This document shows, piece by piece, positions 7,452 to 15,286 of a stretch of DNA of 15,922 nucleotides. The stretch's first letter is position 1. Every line of letters starts with the position of its first letter. The notes under the pieces are model-generated. The model made no database searches. It was not told where the DNA came from and saw only the letters and a list, made by a program, of their open reading frames with translations. This stretch comes from CAVSWN01 sp046728115 (GTDB lineage Bacteria; Acidobacteriota; Vicinamibacteria; Vicinamibacterales; CAVVIG01). Made by a program: the position numbers and the translations under genes. The DNA is taken from contig JBKPDW010000578.1 in NCBI GenBank assembly GCA_046728115.1, positions 1 through 15,922 of the forward strand, read 5' to 3'.

Positions 7452-7852
7452 AGGATCGCCGTAACGAGTTGCCCTGCGCGCCGCATCAATCTTCGTGGTA
7501 GTTATGCCTTGGCGCGGAGGCCTTCGGGCAGCTTGAATTCGTTTCCTCATCCGCTAAGACAGTAGGCGACATATCGTTACCTGACGCTCCGCTTTGTTCG
7601 CTGCACCATCGCGCGCCGCGACGCCGACTCGCGTCCCCTACCGGCGACGACTTCCGCTCGCTGCTGTACGGATTGGAGTAGTCTGGTCGGTGACGATGGG
7701 CGGGAAGAAGTATTTCTGACCGCGCGTGCGCGGTATCACGCCGAACAGCATCCTGACCGCCGTGACGGCGCCGAGCGCCACGAGCGGTCAGGAGTCCAAT
7801 GTGTCCTTCCTGCTCGTTTCGTGCCGTCGCCCCGCAATCGACGGTCGTGGGG
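7452..7852. other. 401-base stretch without an assignable gene
   Basis: No ORF here resembles a known protein. Two short protein-like tails were seen: a minus frame ending at the TAA at 7502-7504 reads GNEFKLPEGLRAKA, and a minus frame over about 7640-7785 reads PLVALGAVTAVRMLFGVIP. Either could be the relic of a lost gene or chance in high-GC DNA. No terminator with a T-run follows the DUF6152 gene. Confidence 0.4.
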
Positions 7853-8383
7853 TTACTTCGCCTGGCCTTTCAAGATCCGCACGATCGCAAGTATTGTGGT
7901 CCAATTCCGTGTCGTCGCCGGCGCACCGAACAGCTTGTCGATCTGGCCAAGATAGCTGATCGTCTTCATGTGACGACGGTACATTCCGAAGACGAATCGG
8001 TTCTTCGACGCGACGACTCGCAAGAACCACTCGCCGCGCGGCGGAAGGGTGATTGGAATGGAACCCCTGACGCGGCCGGCCTTCGACAGAATGCTTACGA
8101 ATCGAACAATACCAGGGCGTGCCGGCGCAGTTCCAAACGGCTTTGCCATCTCCAGGCGGATGAGATCGCGGCCATCGCAGAGCACAACTTCCGCGTCGAA
8201 TGGCAGCTTCCGGAGCAATTCAGCACGGAACTGTGCTCGTGATCCAGGTTTACGAACGACAAACGTACCTGCGGCACCCACATTGACGACATCATGGTGG
8301 CTCAGTTGTCTTGCGAGGATGCTTGGGCGAAACGTCCTGTGTCCGCCAACATTGACACCTCGGAGGAAAACAACGAGAGCCAT
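7853..8383 (-). CDS. DUF1697 family protein
   Basis: The product is 176 aa, the usual DUF1697 length. The start at 8383 gives MALVVFLRGVNVGGHRTF, the near-invariant family opening (FLRGINVGG). The next blocks also match: NVGAAGTFVVR (the 'YIQSGNVVF' position, here altered to AAGTF), a middle region with VVLCDGRDLIRL, and a C-terminal KNRFVFGMYRR followed by ATTRNWTTILAIVRI, where the TxRNW.T..k...l motif is characteristic. A longer reading to 8701 would overlap the DinB gene and is rejected. The function of the family is unknown; no catalytic residues are established. The ribosome site is weak. It is divergent from the DinB-like gene with 44 bases between starts. Confidence 0.88.
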   Translation of the reverse strand: MALVVFLRGVNVGGHRTFRPSILARQLSHHDVVNVGAAGTFVVRKPGSRAQFRAELLRKLPFDAEVVLCDGRDLIRLEMAKPFGTAPARPGIVRFVSILSKAGRVRGSIPITLPPRGEWFLRVVASKNRFVFGMYRRHMKTISYLGQIDKLFGAPATTRNWTTILAIVRILKGQAK

Positions 8384-8427
8384 ACCGGGATTGTAAGAAA
8401 ATTCTCTTCCTGGCGCATAATCCACCG
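8384..8427 (+). promoter_or_regulatory. short divergent promoter region; possible leaderless start for the DinB gene
   Basis: The 44 bases between the DUF1697 and DinB starts must serve both genes. On + a TTGTAA at 8391-8396 and CATAAT at 8416-8421 (19-base spacer) resemble -35 and -10 boxes. Transcription would then begin at or next to the ATG at 8428, and no Shine-Dalgarno is present, which suggests a leaderless mRNA. This is inference from sequence only. Confidence 0.3.
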
Positions 8428-8904
8428 ATGAGCGACGAACGCCTTCGCGAACAGCTCGTTCGAACTCTCGACTGGGAAGAAGCGCATGTCGGTTTCGACA
8501 AGGGCGTCGACGGCATTCCACCCGACAAGCGCGGGGCACACGCGCCGGGGCTCGAGCACACATGCTGGCAGCTCCTGGAGCACATGCGACTCGCGCTGGC
8601 GGACCTTCTCGACTTCTGCACCAACGCGAAGTACGTCCACAACTTGAAATGGCCGGACGATTACTGGCCGAAAGCTCCGTCACCGGCGACCGTGGAGGCA
8701 TGGGACCGCAGCATCGCAGCGTTCAAGAGAGACCTCGAGAAGCTCAAGGAGGTCGTGCGCGAAACCGACGATCTCTACGCGCTGGTCCCAACCGGCAAAG
8801 GGCGCCAGACGTACCTGCGCACAATTCTCGTCGTCATTGACCACAATGCCTATCACCTCGGTCAGATCATTGCGGTCCGGCGAGCGCTGGGAGTGTGGGG
8901 ATGA
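8428..8904 (+). CDS. DinB superfamily protein
   Basis: The product is 158 aa. It has the four-helix-bundle DinB/YfiT-type pattern: an early helix LREQLVRTLDWEEAHVGF, then LEHTCWQLLEHMR with H52 as the likely first metal ligand, a WP..YWP loop, a third helix FKRDLEKLKEVV and a C-terminal DHNAYHLGQIIAVRRALG with H139 and H143 as the second and third ligands. The three-His site implies a divalent metal. Members act as thiol-dependent transferases (mycothiol, bacillithiol and similar) or have unknown roles; the specific activity here cannot be told. No signal peptide. It is divergent from DUF1697 and 71 bases ahead of the NHL protein gene. Confidence 0.88.
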   Translation: MSDERLREQLVRTLDWEEAHVGFDKGVDGIPPDKRGAHAPGLEHTCWQLLEHMRLALADLLDFCTNAKYVHNLKWPDDYWPKAPSPATVEAWDRSIAAFKRDLEKLKEVVRETDDLYALVPTGKGRQTYLRTILVVIDHNAYHLGQIIAVRRALGVWG

Positions 8905-8975
8905 GGCGGGCGCAGGAATATCCGCGTTGGCGCGTCCAGATATAGCATCGCGCTACTTCAACAGGAGAGTTCACC

Positions 8976-10064
8976 ATGAAACGCTCTTGTGTGCTGCCCC
9001 TGCTCTTCGCGCTCGGCCTCGCCATGGTGTCGGGAACACTCTCGCTGTGGCGGGTCCAAGCCCAGGGCCTGGCCGGCACTCCCGACCAGCGCGCCAAGCA
9101 ACTTGCCATCGAGAAAGCGATTCCCGAGCTGCAGATCACGGAGGACGTGCTGTACTTGTCCATCCCGGGCCAGACAATGGGTCAGACCGTGGGGGTTTCG
9201 AAGAACTCAAAGGGCCACCTGTTCGTGTACTCACGCACCGGCCCGGGCGGCGTCGCGCGCGGCGGGACGGCGGCCATGCTCTTCGAGTTCGACGAGGCCA
9301 ACAAGTTCGTCAAGATCTGGGGGCCCAACAACTACGCCGCCTCGTTCGCGCACTCGGTCCGCGTCGACAAGTACGACAACGTATGGATGGTCGACGAGGG
9401 TTCCGGAATGATCGTCAAGTTCGATCCGACCGGCATGCCCCGCATGCAATTCGGCCGAACGCCGGAGGCGATCGACTACCTCGAGGAATTCGTCGAACGC
9501 GGCGAGAAGATTCCGGAAACCCAGCGGCATCCGGTTGGAAGGACGGGGATATTCAATCGGCCGACGGACTTGACGTGGGATTCGAAGGACAACATCTATG
9601 TCTCCGATGGCTACGGGAATTCGCGCGTCGTCAAGATCGCGAAGGGCGGTCACTGGCTGAAGACGGTCGGCACGTACGGTTCGGGCCAGGATCAGTTCGT
9701 CATCCCGCACAGCATCGCGGCGGACAGCCAGGACAACATCTACGTGGCCGACCGCAATAACTGGCGCATCCAGGTTTACGACAGCGAACTGAATTTCAAG
9801 AGAACGATCACCGGAATGGGCGCGCCGTGGGGCATCTGCATCACGCCTGGCTCTCCGCAATACTTGTTCAGCGGCGACGGCACGACGGGTAAGATCTACA
9901 AGCTCGACATGAACGGTAAGGTGCTTGGGTGGGCGCAGACGAGCCTCGGCCAGGGCGAGGACGATGCCGGCCGCCTGATCCATCAGATCCACTGCGAGTC
10001 GCCGAACGTGATCTACAAAGGGTCTGCGATTCTGTGGCAAGTCGAAAAGATCACGATTAAGTAG
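8976..10064 (+). CDS. secreted NHL-repeat beta-propeller (peptidyl-alpha-hydroxyglycine lyase-like)
   Basis: The product is 362 aa. A clear AGGAGAG lies 8 nt before the ATG. A Sec signal peptide spans about residues 1-31. The rest is a beta-propeller with NHL repeats: FAHSVRVDKYDNVWMVDEGSGMIVKFD, FNRPTDLTWDSKDNIYVSDG followed by YGNSRVVKI, and IPHSIAADSQDNIYVADR followed by NNWRIQVYD. This repeat set resembles the peptidyl-alpha-hydroxyglycine alpha-amidating lyase (PAL) side of the NHL superfamily, though a lyase activity is not shown. Predicted location is periplasmic or extracellular. The last blade ends in LWQVEKI, so it is complete. Its downstream neighbours on the same strand are two small genes, 65 and 117 bases apart by their stops and starts. 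Confidence 0.88.
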   Translation: MKRSCVLPLLFALGLAMVSGTLSLWRVQAQGLAGTPDQRAKQLAIEKAIPELQITEDVLYLSIPGQTMGQTVGVSKNSKGHLFVYSRTGPGGVARGGTAAMLFEFDEANKFVKIWGPNNYAASFAHSVRVDKYDNVWMVDEGSGMIVKFDPTGMPRMQFGRTPEAIDYLEEFVERGEKIPETQRHPVGRTGIFNRPTDLTWDSKDNIYVSDGYGNSRVVKIAKGGHWLKTVGTYGSGQDQFVIPHSIAADSQDNIYVADRNNWRIQVYDSELNFKRTITGMGAPWGICITPGSPQYLFSGDGTTGKIYKLDMNGKVLGWAQTSLGQGEDDAGRLIHQIHCESPNVIYKGSAILWQVEKITIK

Positions 10065-10129
10065 GACGCACACCATCCCGAACGCCTTGTGATTCCGACG
10101 CGACGGCTGGTGGGTCAGCGAGGTGAGTC

Positions 10130-10573
10130 ATGGCCATGAAAGCGTTCGTCGCGGTATTCCTGCTCCTTCTGTCCACGGTCGACCGCGCGCAAGCGCCAGC
10201 GGCGCAGTCGGGATCGAATACACAGAAGACGGTCTGGTATTTCTATCGGGTCAAATGGGGGTTCCAGGACGAGTTCCAGACCCTGTTCGCGCGGAACCAT
10301 CTGCCGGTGCTGCGTGAAGAGATGAAAGCGGGCCGGATCGCGAACGTGCGAACGTTCGTCCCCTCCTATCACGGCGACGGCCGAGCCGATTGGACCTTTG
10401 CAGTCATGATTGTCTTCAAGGACGTCGCAGCATTCGTGGGACCGTCTGGTGATGATGAAATCCAGAAGCGCCTTTTCCCGGACCGCGCCAGGTTCCTCAA
10501 GGAAGAGCAGCGGCGCTTCGAGATTCTCGACGCGCACTGGGACGTGCCGCTGAATGAGCTCGATCTTCGTTAG
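10130..10573 (+). CDS. small secreted protein, possible dimeric alpha/beta-barrel type
   Basis: The product is 147 aa. A seven-base ribosome site GAGGTGA (10120-10126) supports the ATG at 10130; an in-frame ATG at 10136 is also possible. The first about 22 residues (KAFVAVFLLLLSTVDRAQA) are a Sec signal peptide. The mature part alternates strands and helices: TVWYFYRVKWG, a helix EFQTLFARNHLPVLREEM, then NVRTFVPSYH, and WTFAVMIVFKDVAAF followed by a charged helix RARFLKEEQRRFEIL. The layout is that of ferredoxin-like dimeric alpha/beta-barrel domains (NIPSNAP/EthD style), but no family signature is certain. It follows the NHL gene closely on the same strand and may be co-transcribed. Confidence 0.75.
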   Translation: MAMKAFVAVFLLLLSTVDRAQAPAAQSGSNTQKTVWYFYRVKWGFQDEFQTLFARNHLPVLREEMKAGRIANVRTFVPSYHGDGRADWTFAVMIVFKDVAAFVGPSGDDEIQKRLFPDRARFLKEEQRRFEILDAHWDVPLNELDLR

Positions 10574-10625
10574 CGCGGTCGAACGGGATTCCTGACTCGA
10601 ATTCGAAGCTGAAGTGAGGGACGCG

Positions 10626-10829
10626 ATGCCACCACTCAAGACATTCACGGGCACGGCGAAGAACGGCAATCTGCAGAGGGCCTTGGATCTTGCAATACAG
10701 GCCGCGCAACAGTCCGCCTCCGGCGCCGACCGGCTGGTTACCTGGAAGCTGAAATCAGTCTCCGGCCGGCGTGGCGGGATCGCAGGATTCAGGGAAGTCG
10801 TTGTCGCGATCGCGGCTCGCATCTCCTGA
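10626..10829 (+). CDS. 67-residue protein with dodecin-like layout
   Basis: The product is 67 aa from the ATG at 10626, which has GAGGG at a 5-nt spacing; an upstream GTG at 10614 lacks any site. The pattern is beta (KTFTGTAKNG), long helix (NLQRALDLAIQAAQQSASG), beta (ADRLVTWKLKSVSGRRGG) and beta (FREVVVAIAARI). Length, the GT then helix start, and a Trp in the second strand before a S/RG-R turn all match dodecins, the small flavin-storing 12-mers. This likeness is at the level of layout; no database comparison was possible. It could instead be an unrelated small beta-alpha-beta-beta protein. No signal peptide, unlike its neighbours. It is 52 bases behind the secreted 147-residue gene. Confidence 0.65.
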   Translation: MPPLKTFTGTAKNGNLQRALDLAIQAAQQSASGADRLVTWKLKSVSGRRGGIAGFREVVVAIAARIS

Positions 10830-11020
10830 ACGACTGCAACTCCGACCATCAGCGCAGTCTGACGGCGCCGATTCGATTACTGGCTGGTCGTGCCCGCCGG
10901 TTTGCGAACCGTGTGCTCCATTGGTGTAGTGCCACCATCGCCGCCCGTCCTTGGTTCACAAAGGACAGACCGCTACACCGAAGTGCAAAGAGCAATATTC
11001 CCCCCGCCCTCGATTTTCGG
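10830..11020. other. convergent intergenic region with nested inverted repeats
   Basis: The region separates the dodecin-like gene (+) from the end of the receptor gene (-). Inverted repeats ggtgtag/ctacacc (10923-10929, 10973-10979) enclose gtcctt/aaggac (10947-10952, 10961-10966). They could form a branched hairpin that ends receptor transcription, but no T-run follows. A short minus frame ending at 10877 (DGGTTPMEHTVRKPAGTTSQ) looks protein-like but is probably chance or a relic. Confidence 0.35.
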
Positions 11021-13969
11021 TCAGAAGCGGAAGACAGCGTTCACCTGGTACGCCCGTGCTTCCTGCAGCGTCGTTCCGGTGTTGTAGGTCGTCGGGCTGT
11101 ATATCCTGTTGGCGCCGCTCCGGTTGAATTCGGAGAAGTGCCCGCCATTCAGAAGGTTGAACACGTTGCCCGCTACCTGCAGCTGACGGCTGTTCCCCAA
11201 GTTGAGTCGCTTCGAGACCTTGAGACCCAGGATGTGCACGTCGAGTTGCTCCAGTTGCCCCTCGCCTCGCGCCGGGTAATAGAAGCGGATCCGCGTTGCC
11301 AGGGGATTTGACTGCCTCACGCCGGTCGAGGAGGTGACTGTCCCCGGCCCGAACACCGCGAGCCGCGGATCGTTCGCCGCAATCTGATCGATGATCGGCC
11401 CGCTCCATGGTCCGCCGACGATCGTGTAGCTGCTCGAGACCGTCATGCCCTTCGGGGCGTTGTAGGTGCCAGCGAACCGAACCGAATACGGCTCCCACAT
11501 CGGGTTGTTGATCAGCGTCGCTCCGGTGGCGAGGCTGTTGTTGTCCACCAGCCCGTCGGTCCGCCAGATGTTCTTGTCGTTGGGAAACGCGTCGGGCTGA
11601 ATGAACCTGGCGGGATCGGTCGGATTCCAGGTTCCGTTCAGATGCTGCCACTGACGATGGAGCGTCACGACCAGCTGGTAGTTGTGCGCCATGTCCTTGG
11701 TGACAACCGTCTGGATCGCACGGTAGGTGGTCGTGCTCCAAGTGCCGTTGGTGACGCGCATCAGGAGACCGAGATTCGGGTCGACTTTCCCGAAGCCTCC
11801 GAACGGCTGATTGGGACCATCCGGGTAGAAACCGTTGATATCCACCTGGGCGTAGTTGTCTTTGATGTCCTTCTGGACACCGGCCACGTCGATGCTCAGC
11901 TGCCCCGGGAACTGGTGCCGGAAGCCGATGTCGAACTCGTACGTGTACGGCTGGTGAAACTCGGGATCGAACTGCAGCGACGATATCCCCGCCGCCCGGG
12001 CCGGAGTAGCCAGCGACGTACTGAAGCTGCCGTTGCCGAGCACATCGTAGGTGTCGAGAAACGCGGCGGCATCGTTGCCGCCGAACGCTGCGAATGGGTC
12101 GCGTCCGCCCATCAACTGACGGTGATACCGGCCCCAGCTTCCGCGCAGGACGTTTTTCGCGTCCTCGGTCAGAACGTACGCGAACCCCAGGCGCGGCGCG
12201 ACTTCCACGCTGGACTGCCGCTCGAGATTCCGCAGCACGTCGAATCGCCGCAGTAAATCGACGCGAATTCCGTAGCTGGCCGTCAGGCGAACCGTCGGCC
12301 TCCAGCTGTCCTGGGCGTAGAACCCGTTGTCGTGGTCGCGGCCGTTCGCGGTCTGCAAGTTGAGCGAACTGGTCACGTACTGCCGGTGGAACGGCACGGT
12401 TCCTTTCGACGCATCGTTCGGATCGATCTGCCTGCGCTCCTCGAGAATGTATCCGTTGTTCAGGTAATCGGTCTCGGTCTCGTAGAGGCTTCTCGGCAAC
12501 AGGAGGAAGCCGACCGCGAATTCGTGCGATCCGATCCAGCCCTGTTTGAAGGCGTTGACGTCCCCGCGGATCATGATGAGGGACGAGTTATCCAGCGCGA
12601 GCGCCTGGAGGTTCCCGCCGGTCGCGAGCGTTCCGGATCCGATCAGAGTGCCCGCGTTGACCGACGCCGTCTGGTGAAAGTTGATCTGCGGCCCCGTTCC
12701 GAGCACGCCATCGTACGCGCTCGGGTCATTCCCCCCCTTGTTGTTGTAGCTGACCGTGAGCGTCGAATTGACGTGCGGCGTCCAGATCGAGGTCAGCTTG
12801 GCGCCGTACATCTGGCCGCCCGTCGCGAGGACGTCACTCTGATACGTGATGGGACCCGCATTGATTTGCAGGAGCCGATCGGATTGGAAGACAGCGGCGA
12901 GCGTGTGATCGATTCCCAGCTTCGTCGTGACCTTGACGAACGGCAAGTTGCTCGTGATGTGGCTGTCCTCCAACTTTGCGCCGGGCGCGAACGTGTTCAG
13001 TGCGCTCAACTGCGCGGCCGAGCGGCCAGTGCCCGCGATGATGTCGGATTTTCGAAAAGCGCTGAAGAACCAGGTGTGATCCTTCTTGATGGGTCCCCCG
13101 AACGAGTAATCGGATTGGTGGACCGCATGGACTGACGGCGACCCGCCCTCGGGCGCGTTGTTGTCGTTCCAGCTCAGCGGCTGAAAATCGAAGCCGGCCG
13201 ATCCGCGGAACTGATTGCCTCCGCTCTTGCTGACCATGTTGATAACGAGCGACATGCCCATTGGAGACGCGGCGTCGACGCCACCGGTCTTCACCTGCGT
13301 GTCGTCGATGGCTTCGGTGCTCAGCCCGGTCCGGTTGATGTTGTAGTCGTTGTAGTTGCCGGCGAACATGCCGTCCATCTGGACGACGTTCTCGCGATGC
13401 TCGTTGGCGTTGCCGAAGTAATTCTGCCGGCCGCTGCCGTCGTTGTGCGGCCGTGAGAGGACGCCCGGCGTGTACTGGAGGAAGTCGCTCCAGAAGTGCG
13501 ACTCGACGACGGGCACTTCCTTCTGAAAGTCGGCGTCGATGTTGAGCACGTTCGACGGCTTCGTGACCTCCAGCATCGGCGACTCGCCGCGCACCGTGAT
13601 CGTCTCTTCGATCTGGCCGACACTCAGCGTGAAGTCGACCTCGAAGTTGGCGCCGGCCCGGAGGAGAATGCCTTCCTTGCGGACGGTCTTGAATCCGGCT
13701 AGTTCGGCGACGAGCGTGTACGTGCCAGGAGGCAGATTGGATACCCGATAGGAGCCGTCAGCCTCGCAGGTAACTGCAAGAGGCGTCAAGAGCTCTGGGC
13801 TGGTGGCCGTCACGGTGGCGCCAGGCATGACGGCGCCCTGGTCGTCTTTCACCACGCCACGAAGGCTGCCGTCTCCGCTCTGAGCGGTAGCGTCGCGCGC
13901 GTTCGACAGGCACAACGCGAGGATGAGCAAGCCGAAGGCTCGAACCGCCTTCGTCAGGTTCCTACTCAT
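11021..13969 (-). CDS. Oar-like TonB-dependent receptor with carboxypeptidase-regulatory domain
   Basis: The product is 982 aa, starting at the ATG at 13969 behind an AGGAGG ribosome site 4 nt away; an upstream in-frame reading to 14062 is not needed. A signal peptide covers residues 1-29 (cleavage ATA-QS). Residues about 35-115 form the CarboxypepD_reg-like domain (GSLRGVVKDDQGAVMPGATV, YRVSNLPPGTYTLVAELAGF). EETITV at 121-126 resembles a TonB box. A plug domain follows, then a long outer-membrane barrel rich in aromatic strands that ends in Phe (NAVFRF), as barrel proteins do. It should import an unknown ligand across the outer membrane using TonB energy. No TonB/ExbBD genes are in the window. 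It follows the alpha/beta hydrolase on the same strand. Confidence 0.93.
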   Translation of the reverse strand: MSRNLTKAVRAFGLLILALCLSNARDATAQSGDGSLRGVVKDDQGAVMPGATVTATSPELLTPLAVTCEADGSYRVSNLPPGTYTLVAELAGFKTVRKEGILLRAGANFEVDFTLSVGQIEETITVRGESPMLEVTKPSNVLNIDADFQKEVPVVESHFWSDFLQYTPGVLSRPHNDGSGRQNYFGNANEHRENVVQMDGMFAGNYNDYNINRTGLSTEAIDDTQVKTGGVDAASPMGMSLVINMVSKSGGNQFRGSAGFDFQPLSWNDNNAPEGGSPSVHAVHQSDYSFGGPIKKDHTWFFSAFRKSDIIAGTGRSAAQLSALNTFAPGAKLEDSHITSNLPFVKVTTKLGIDHTLAAVFQSDRLLQINAGPITYQSDVLATGGQMYGAKLTSIWTPHVNSTLTVSYNNKGGNDPSAYDGVLGTGPQINFHQTASVNAGTLIGSGTLATGGNLQALALDNSSLIMIRGDVNAFKQGWIGSHEFAVGFLLLPRSLYETETDYLNNGYILEERRQIDPNDASKGTVPFHRQYVTSSLNLQTANGRDHDNGFYAQDSWRPTVRLTASYGIRVDLLRRFDVLRNLERQSSVEVAPRLGFAYVLTEDAKNVLRGSWGRYHRQLMGGRDPFAAFGGNDAAAFLDTYDVLGNGSFSTSLATPARAAGISSLQFDPEFHQPYTYEFDIGFRHQFPGQLSIDVAGVQKDIKDNYAQVDINGFYPDGPNQPFGGFGKVDPNLGLLMRVTNGTWSTTTYRAIQTVVTKDMAHNYQLVVTLHRQWQHLNGTWNPTDPARFIQPDAFPNDKNIWRTDGLVDNNSLATGATLINNPMWEPYSVRFAGTYNAPKGMTVSSSYTIVGGPWSGPIIDQIAANDPRLAVFGPGTVTSSTGVRQSNPLATRIRFYYPARGEGQLEQLDVHILGLKVSKRLNLGNSRQLQVAGNVFNLLNGGHFSEFNRSGANRIYSPTTYNTGTTLQEARAYQVNAVFRF

Positions 13970-14128
13970 GCGTCCTCCTCTTAACCGATGAACACACCTA
14001 CCGATCTGGGGATCGCTGTGGGACACGACGACGATCGACACGACATTCGTGTCGAATGCCATCGAGACGATGTCTCGAGGGTGGAATCGAGTGGGCCGCC
14101 GTCGCAGCCCGTGTCGATGATCGCGCCG
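13970..14128 (-). promoter_or_regulatory. palindrome-rich leader between hydrolase and receptor genes
   Basis: Three or four perfect hairpins are packed here: cgatc/gatcg (14002-14015), cgacacg/cgtgtcg (14036-14054), cattcg/cgaatg (14044-14058, excluding the former) and tcgagac/gtctcga (14062-14078). They lie upstream of the receptor start, in the mRNA if the two genes are co-transcribed. They might act as attenuator, processing site or operator. No T-run terminator was seen. Confidence 0.4.
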
Positions 14129-15106
14129 CTAGGTCTTCGTCAATTGACGCGCGATGAACGCCTTTACCATCGCGCGGGCGCGGTCGGTCTGCGCGCTCTC
14201 CTGAGCGGTCCACTGGTGTTCGCTGCCCTCGAACACCTGGAACTGGACGTCGCCGCCGGCCGCTTTGTAGGTCTTGACGAACTTCTCCTGGATCGACGGA
14301 AGCACGTTGTCGTCGAGCGCGCCCTGCATGATGAGGAACGGCACGAACGTGATCTTCTCCTTGCGCTCGAGGATTTCCTGCGGGTTGCTTTCGTGGATGG
14401 TCTCCCACGGCTTGAAGTACACGTAATGGTTGTTGACCATATCCGTGCGCCCCTTGTCTTCCGCGTTCTTGAACCGCGCGAACGGGTCGCTGATCGGCGA
14501 GCGCATCGCGACGAAGGCCACCGTGGCATCGACGTTGGGCGCCTCGGGCAGCGGGATCGCGCTGTAGCGAGGGTCGTGGGGCCGCATGCCGAGCAGCTCC
14601 GCGATGTGGCCGCCGCTCGAGCTGCCGTACACGCCGATCTTGGACCCGTCGCCGTTCCACGTTTTGGCCTTCCACTTCAGCCAGCGCACGCCATAATTGG
14701 CATCCTGCACGGACGCGGGATACGGCGCTTCCGGCGCAAGCGTCATATCGATGGCGACCACGAGCAGGCCGCTCGACGCCAACGAGCGGTCCATCGGCTC
14801 CTCGGCAAAGCGATCCTTCGCGTTCCACGCACCGCCATGGAGATCCAGAATCGTTGGAAACGGGCCCGCGCCCACCGGTTGATAGACGCGCGCCATCAGC
14901 TGGCGCCCCGCCTTCGTGCGCCGGAATTCGACGTCGGTGACCTTGATCTCGAATTTCCCTGCGGGATCGTACGCGGGCGCCAGGGGAAGCCCCGCGCCAG
15001 CGGCATCGATGCCCCAGGGCCTCAAGGCAGATACGACCGGCAACCCCACGCCGAGCGCGGTCACCTGCTTCAGAAAGTCCCGCCTTCCCGAGGTATGCAT
15101 GCGCAT
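14129..15106 (-). CDS. Tat-exported alpha/beta hydrolase (HSL/esterase-like)
   Basis: The product is 325 aa. GGAG lies 6 nt before the ATG at 15106. The N-terminus GRRDFLKQVTALGVG is a Tat-type leader, so the enzyme is probably exported folded. The domain is alpha/beta hydrolase of the hormone-sensitive-lipase/carboxylesterase kind: HGG oxyanion motif at 90-92, GSSSGG with the nucleophile Ser163, an acid residue in MQGALDDNV (D264 or D265) and H296 in GSEHQW. All three triad members are therefore present. Likely substrates are esters or short acyl groups; none can be named. It is upstream of the TonB-dependent receptor on the same strand (159 bases), suggesting that uptake and ester cleavage are linked. 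It diverges from the membrane protein gene at 15287. Confidence 0.9.
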   Translation of the reverse strand: MRMHTSGRRDFLKQVTALGVGLPVVSALRPWGIDAAGAGLPLAPAYDPAGKFEIKVTDVEFRRTKAGRQLMARVYQPVGAGPFPTILDLHGGAWNAKDRFAEEPMDRSLASSGLLVVAIDMTLAPEAPYPASVQDANYGVRWLKWKAKTWNGDGSKIGVYGSSSGGHIAELLGMRPHDPRYSAIPLPEAPNVDATVAFVAMRSPISDPFARFKNAEDKGRTDMVNNHYVYFKPWETIHESNPQEILERKEKITFVPFLIMQGALDDNVLPSIQEKFVKTYKAAGGDVQFQVFEGSEHQWTAQESAQTDRARAMVKAFIARQLTKT

Positions 15107-15286
15107 GGCGATCTCCTTACAAAATGGGCCGAGAAAGGCAATACCGGCCGCCGTTCCCGCGAATCGGCGCCATCATAAGCTCAATAGGATTCTGTAAACG
15201 CGGAAATTGCGGATCAACGCAGGTCGACGGCGTGCGGGAACATATTTTTGGTGCGGCGGATGTCTCTCTGCCGCGGGTCGGGGAGG

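Noticed and set aside
7502..7546. Gene end reading GNEFKLPEGLRAKA on the minus strand
   Set aside because: Only 14 codons are open before a stop, with no matching upstream part, so a gene call is not justified.
8837..9760. A 307-codon open frame on + overlapping the NHL gene
   Set aside because: Arg/Gly-rich with no motifs; the overlapping frame is an NHL propeller with signal peptide and ribosome site.
10923..10979. Rho-independent terminator after the receptor gene
   Set aside because: Inverted repeats are present but the stem is interrupted, loops are unequal and no T-run follows, so it is recorded only as a possible structure.
13988..15178. A 396-codon open frame on + antisense to the hydrolase
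   Set aside because: The minus frame carries HGG, GSSSGG and the catalytic Asp/His; the plus frame is a shadow.
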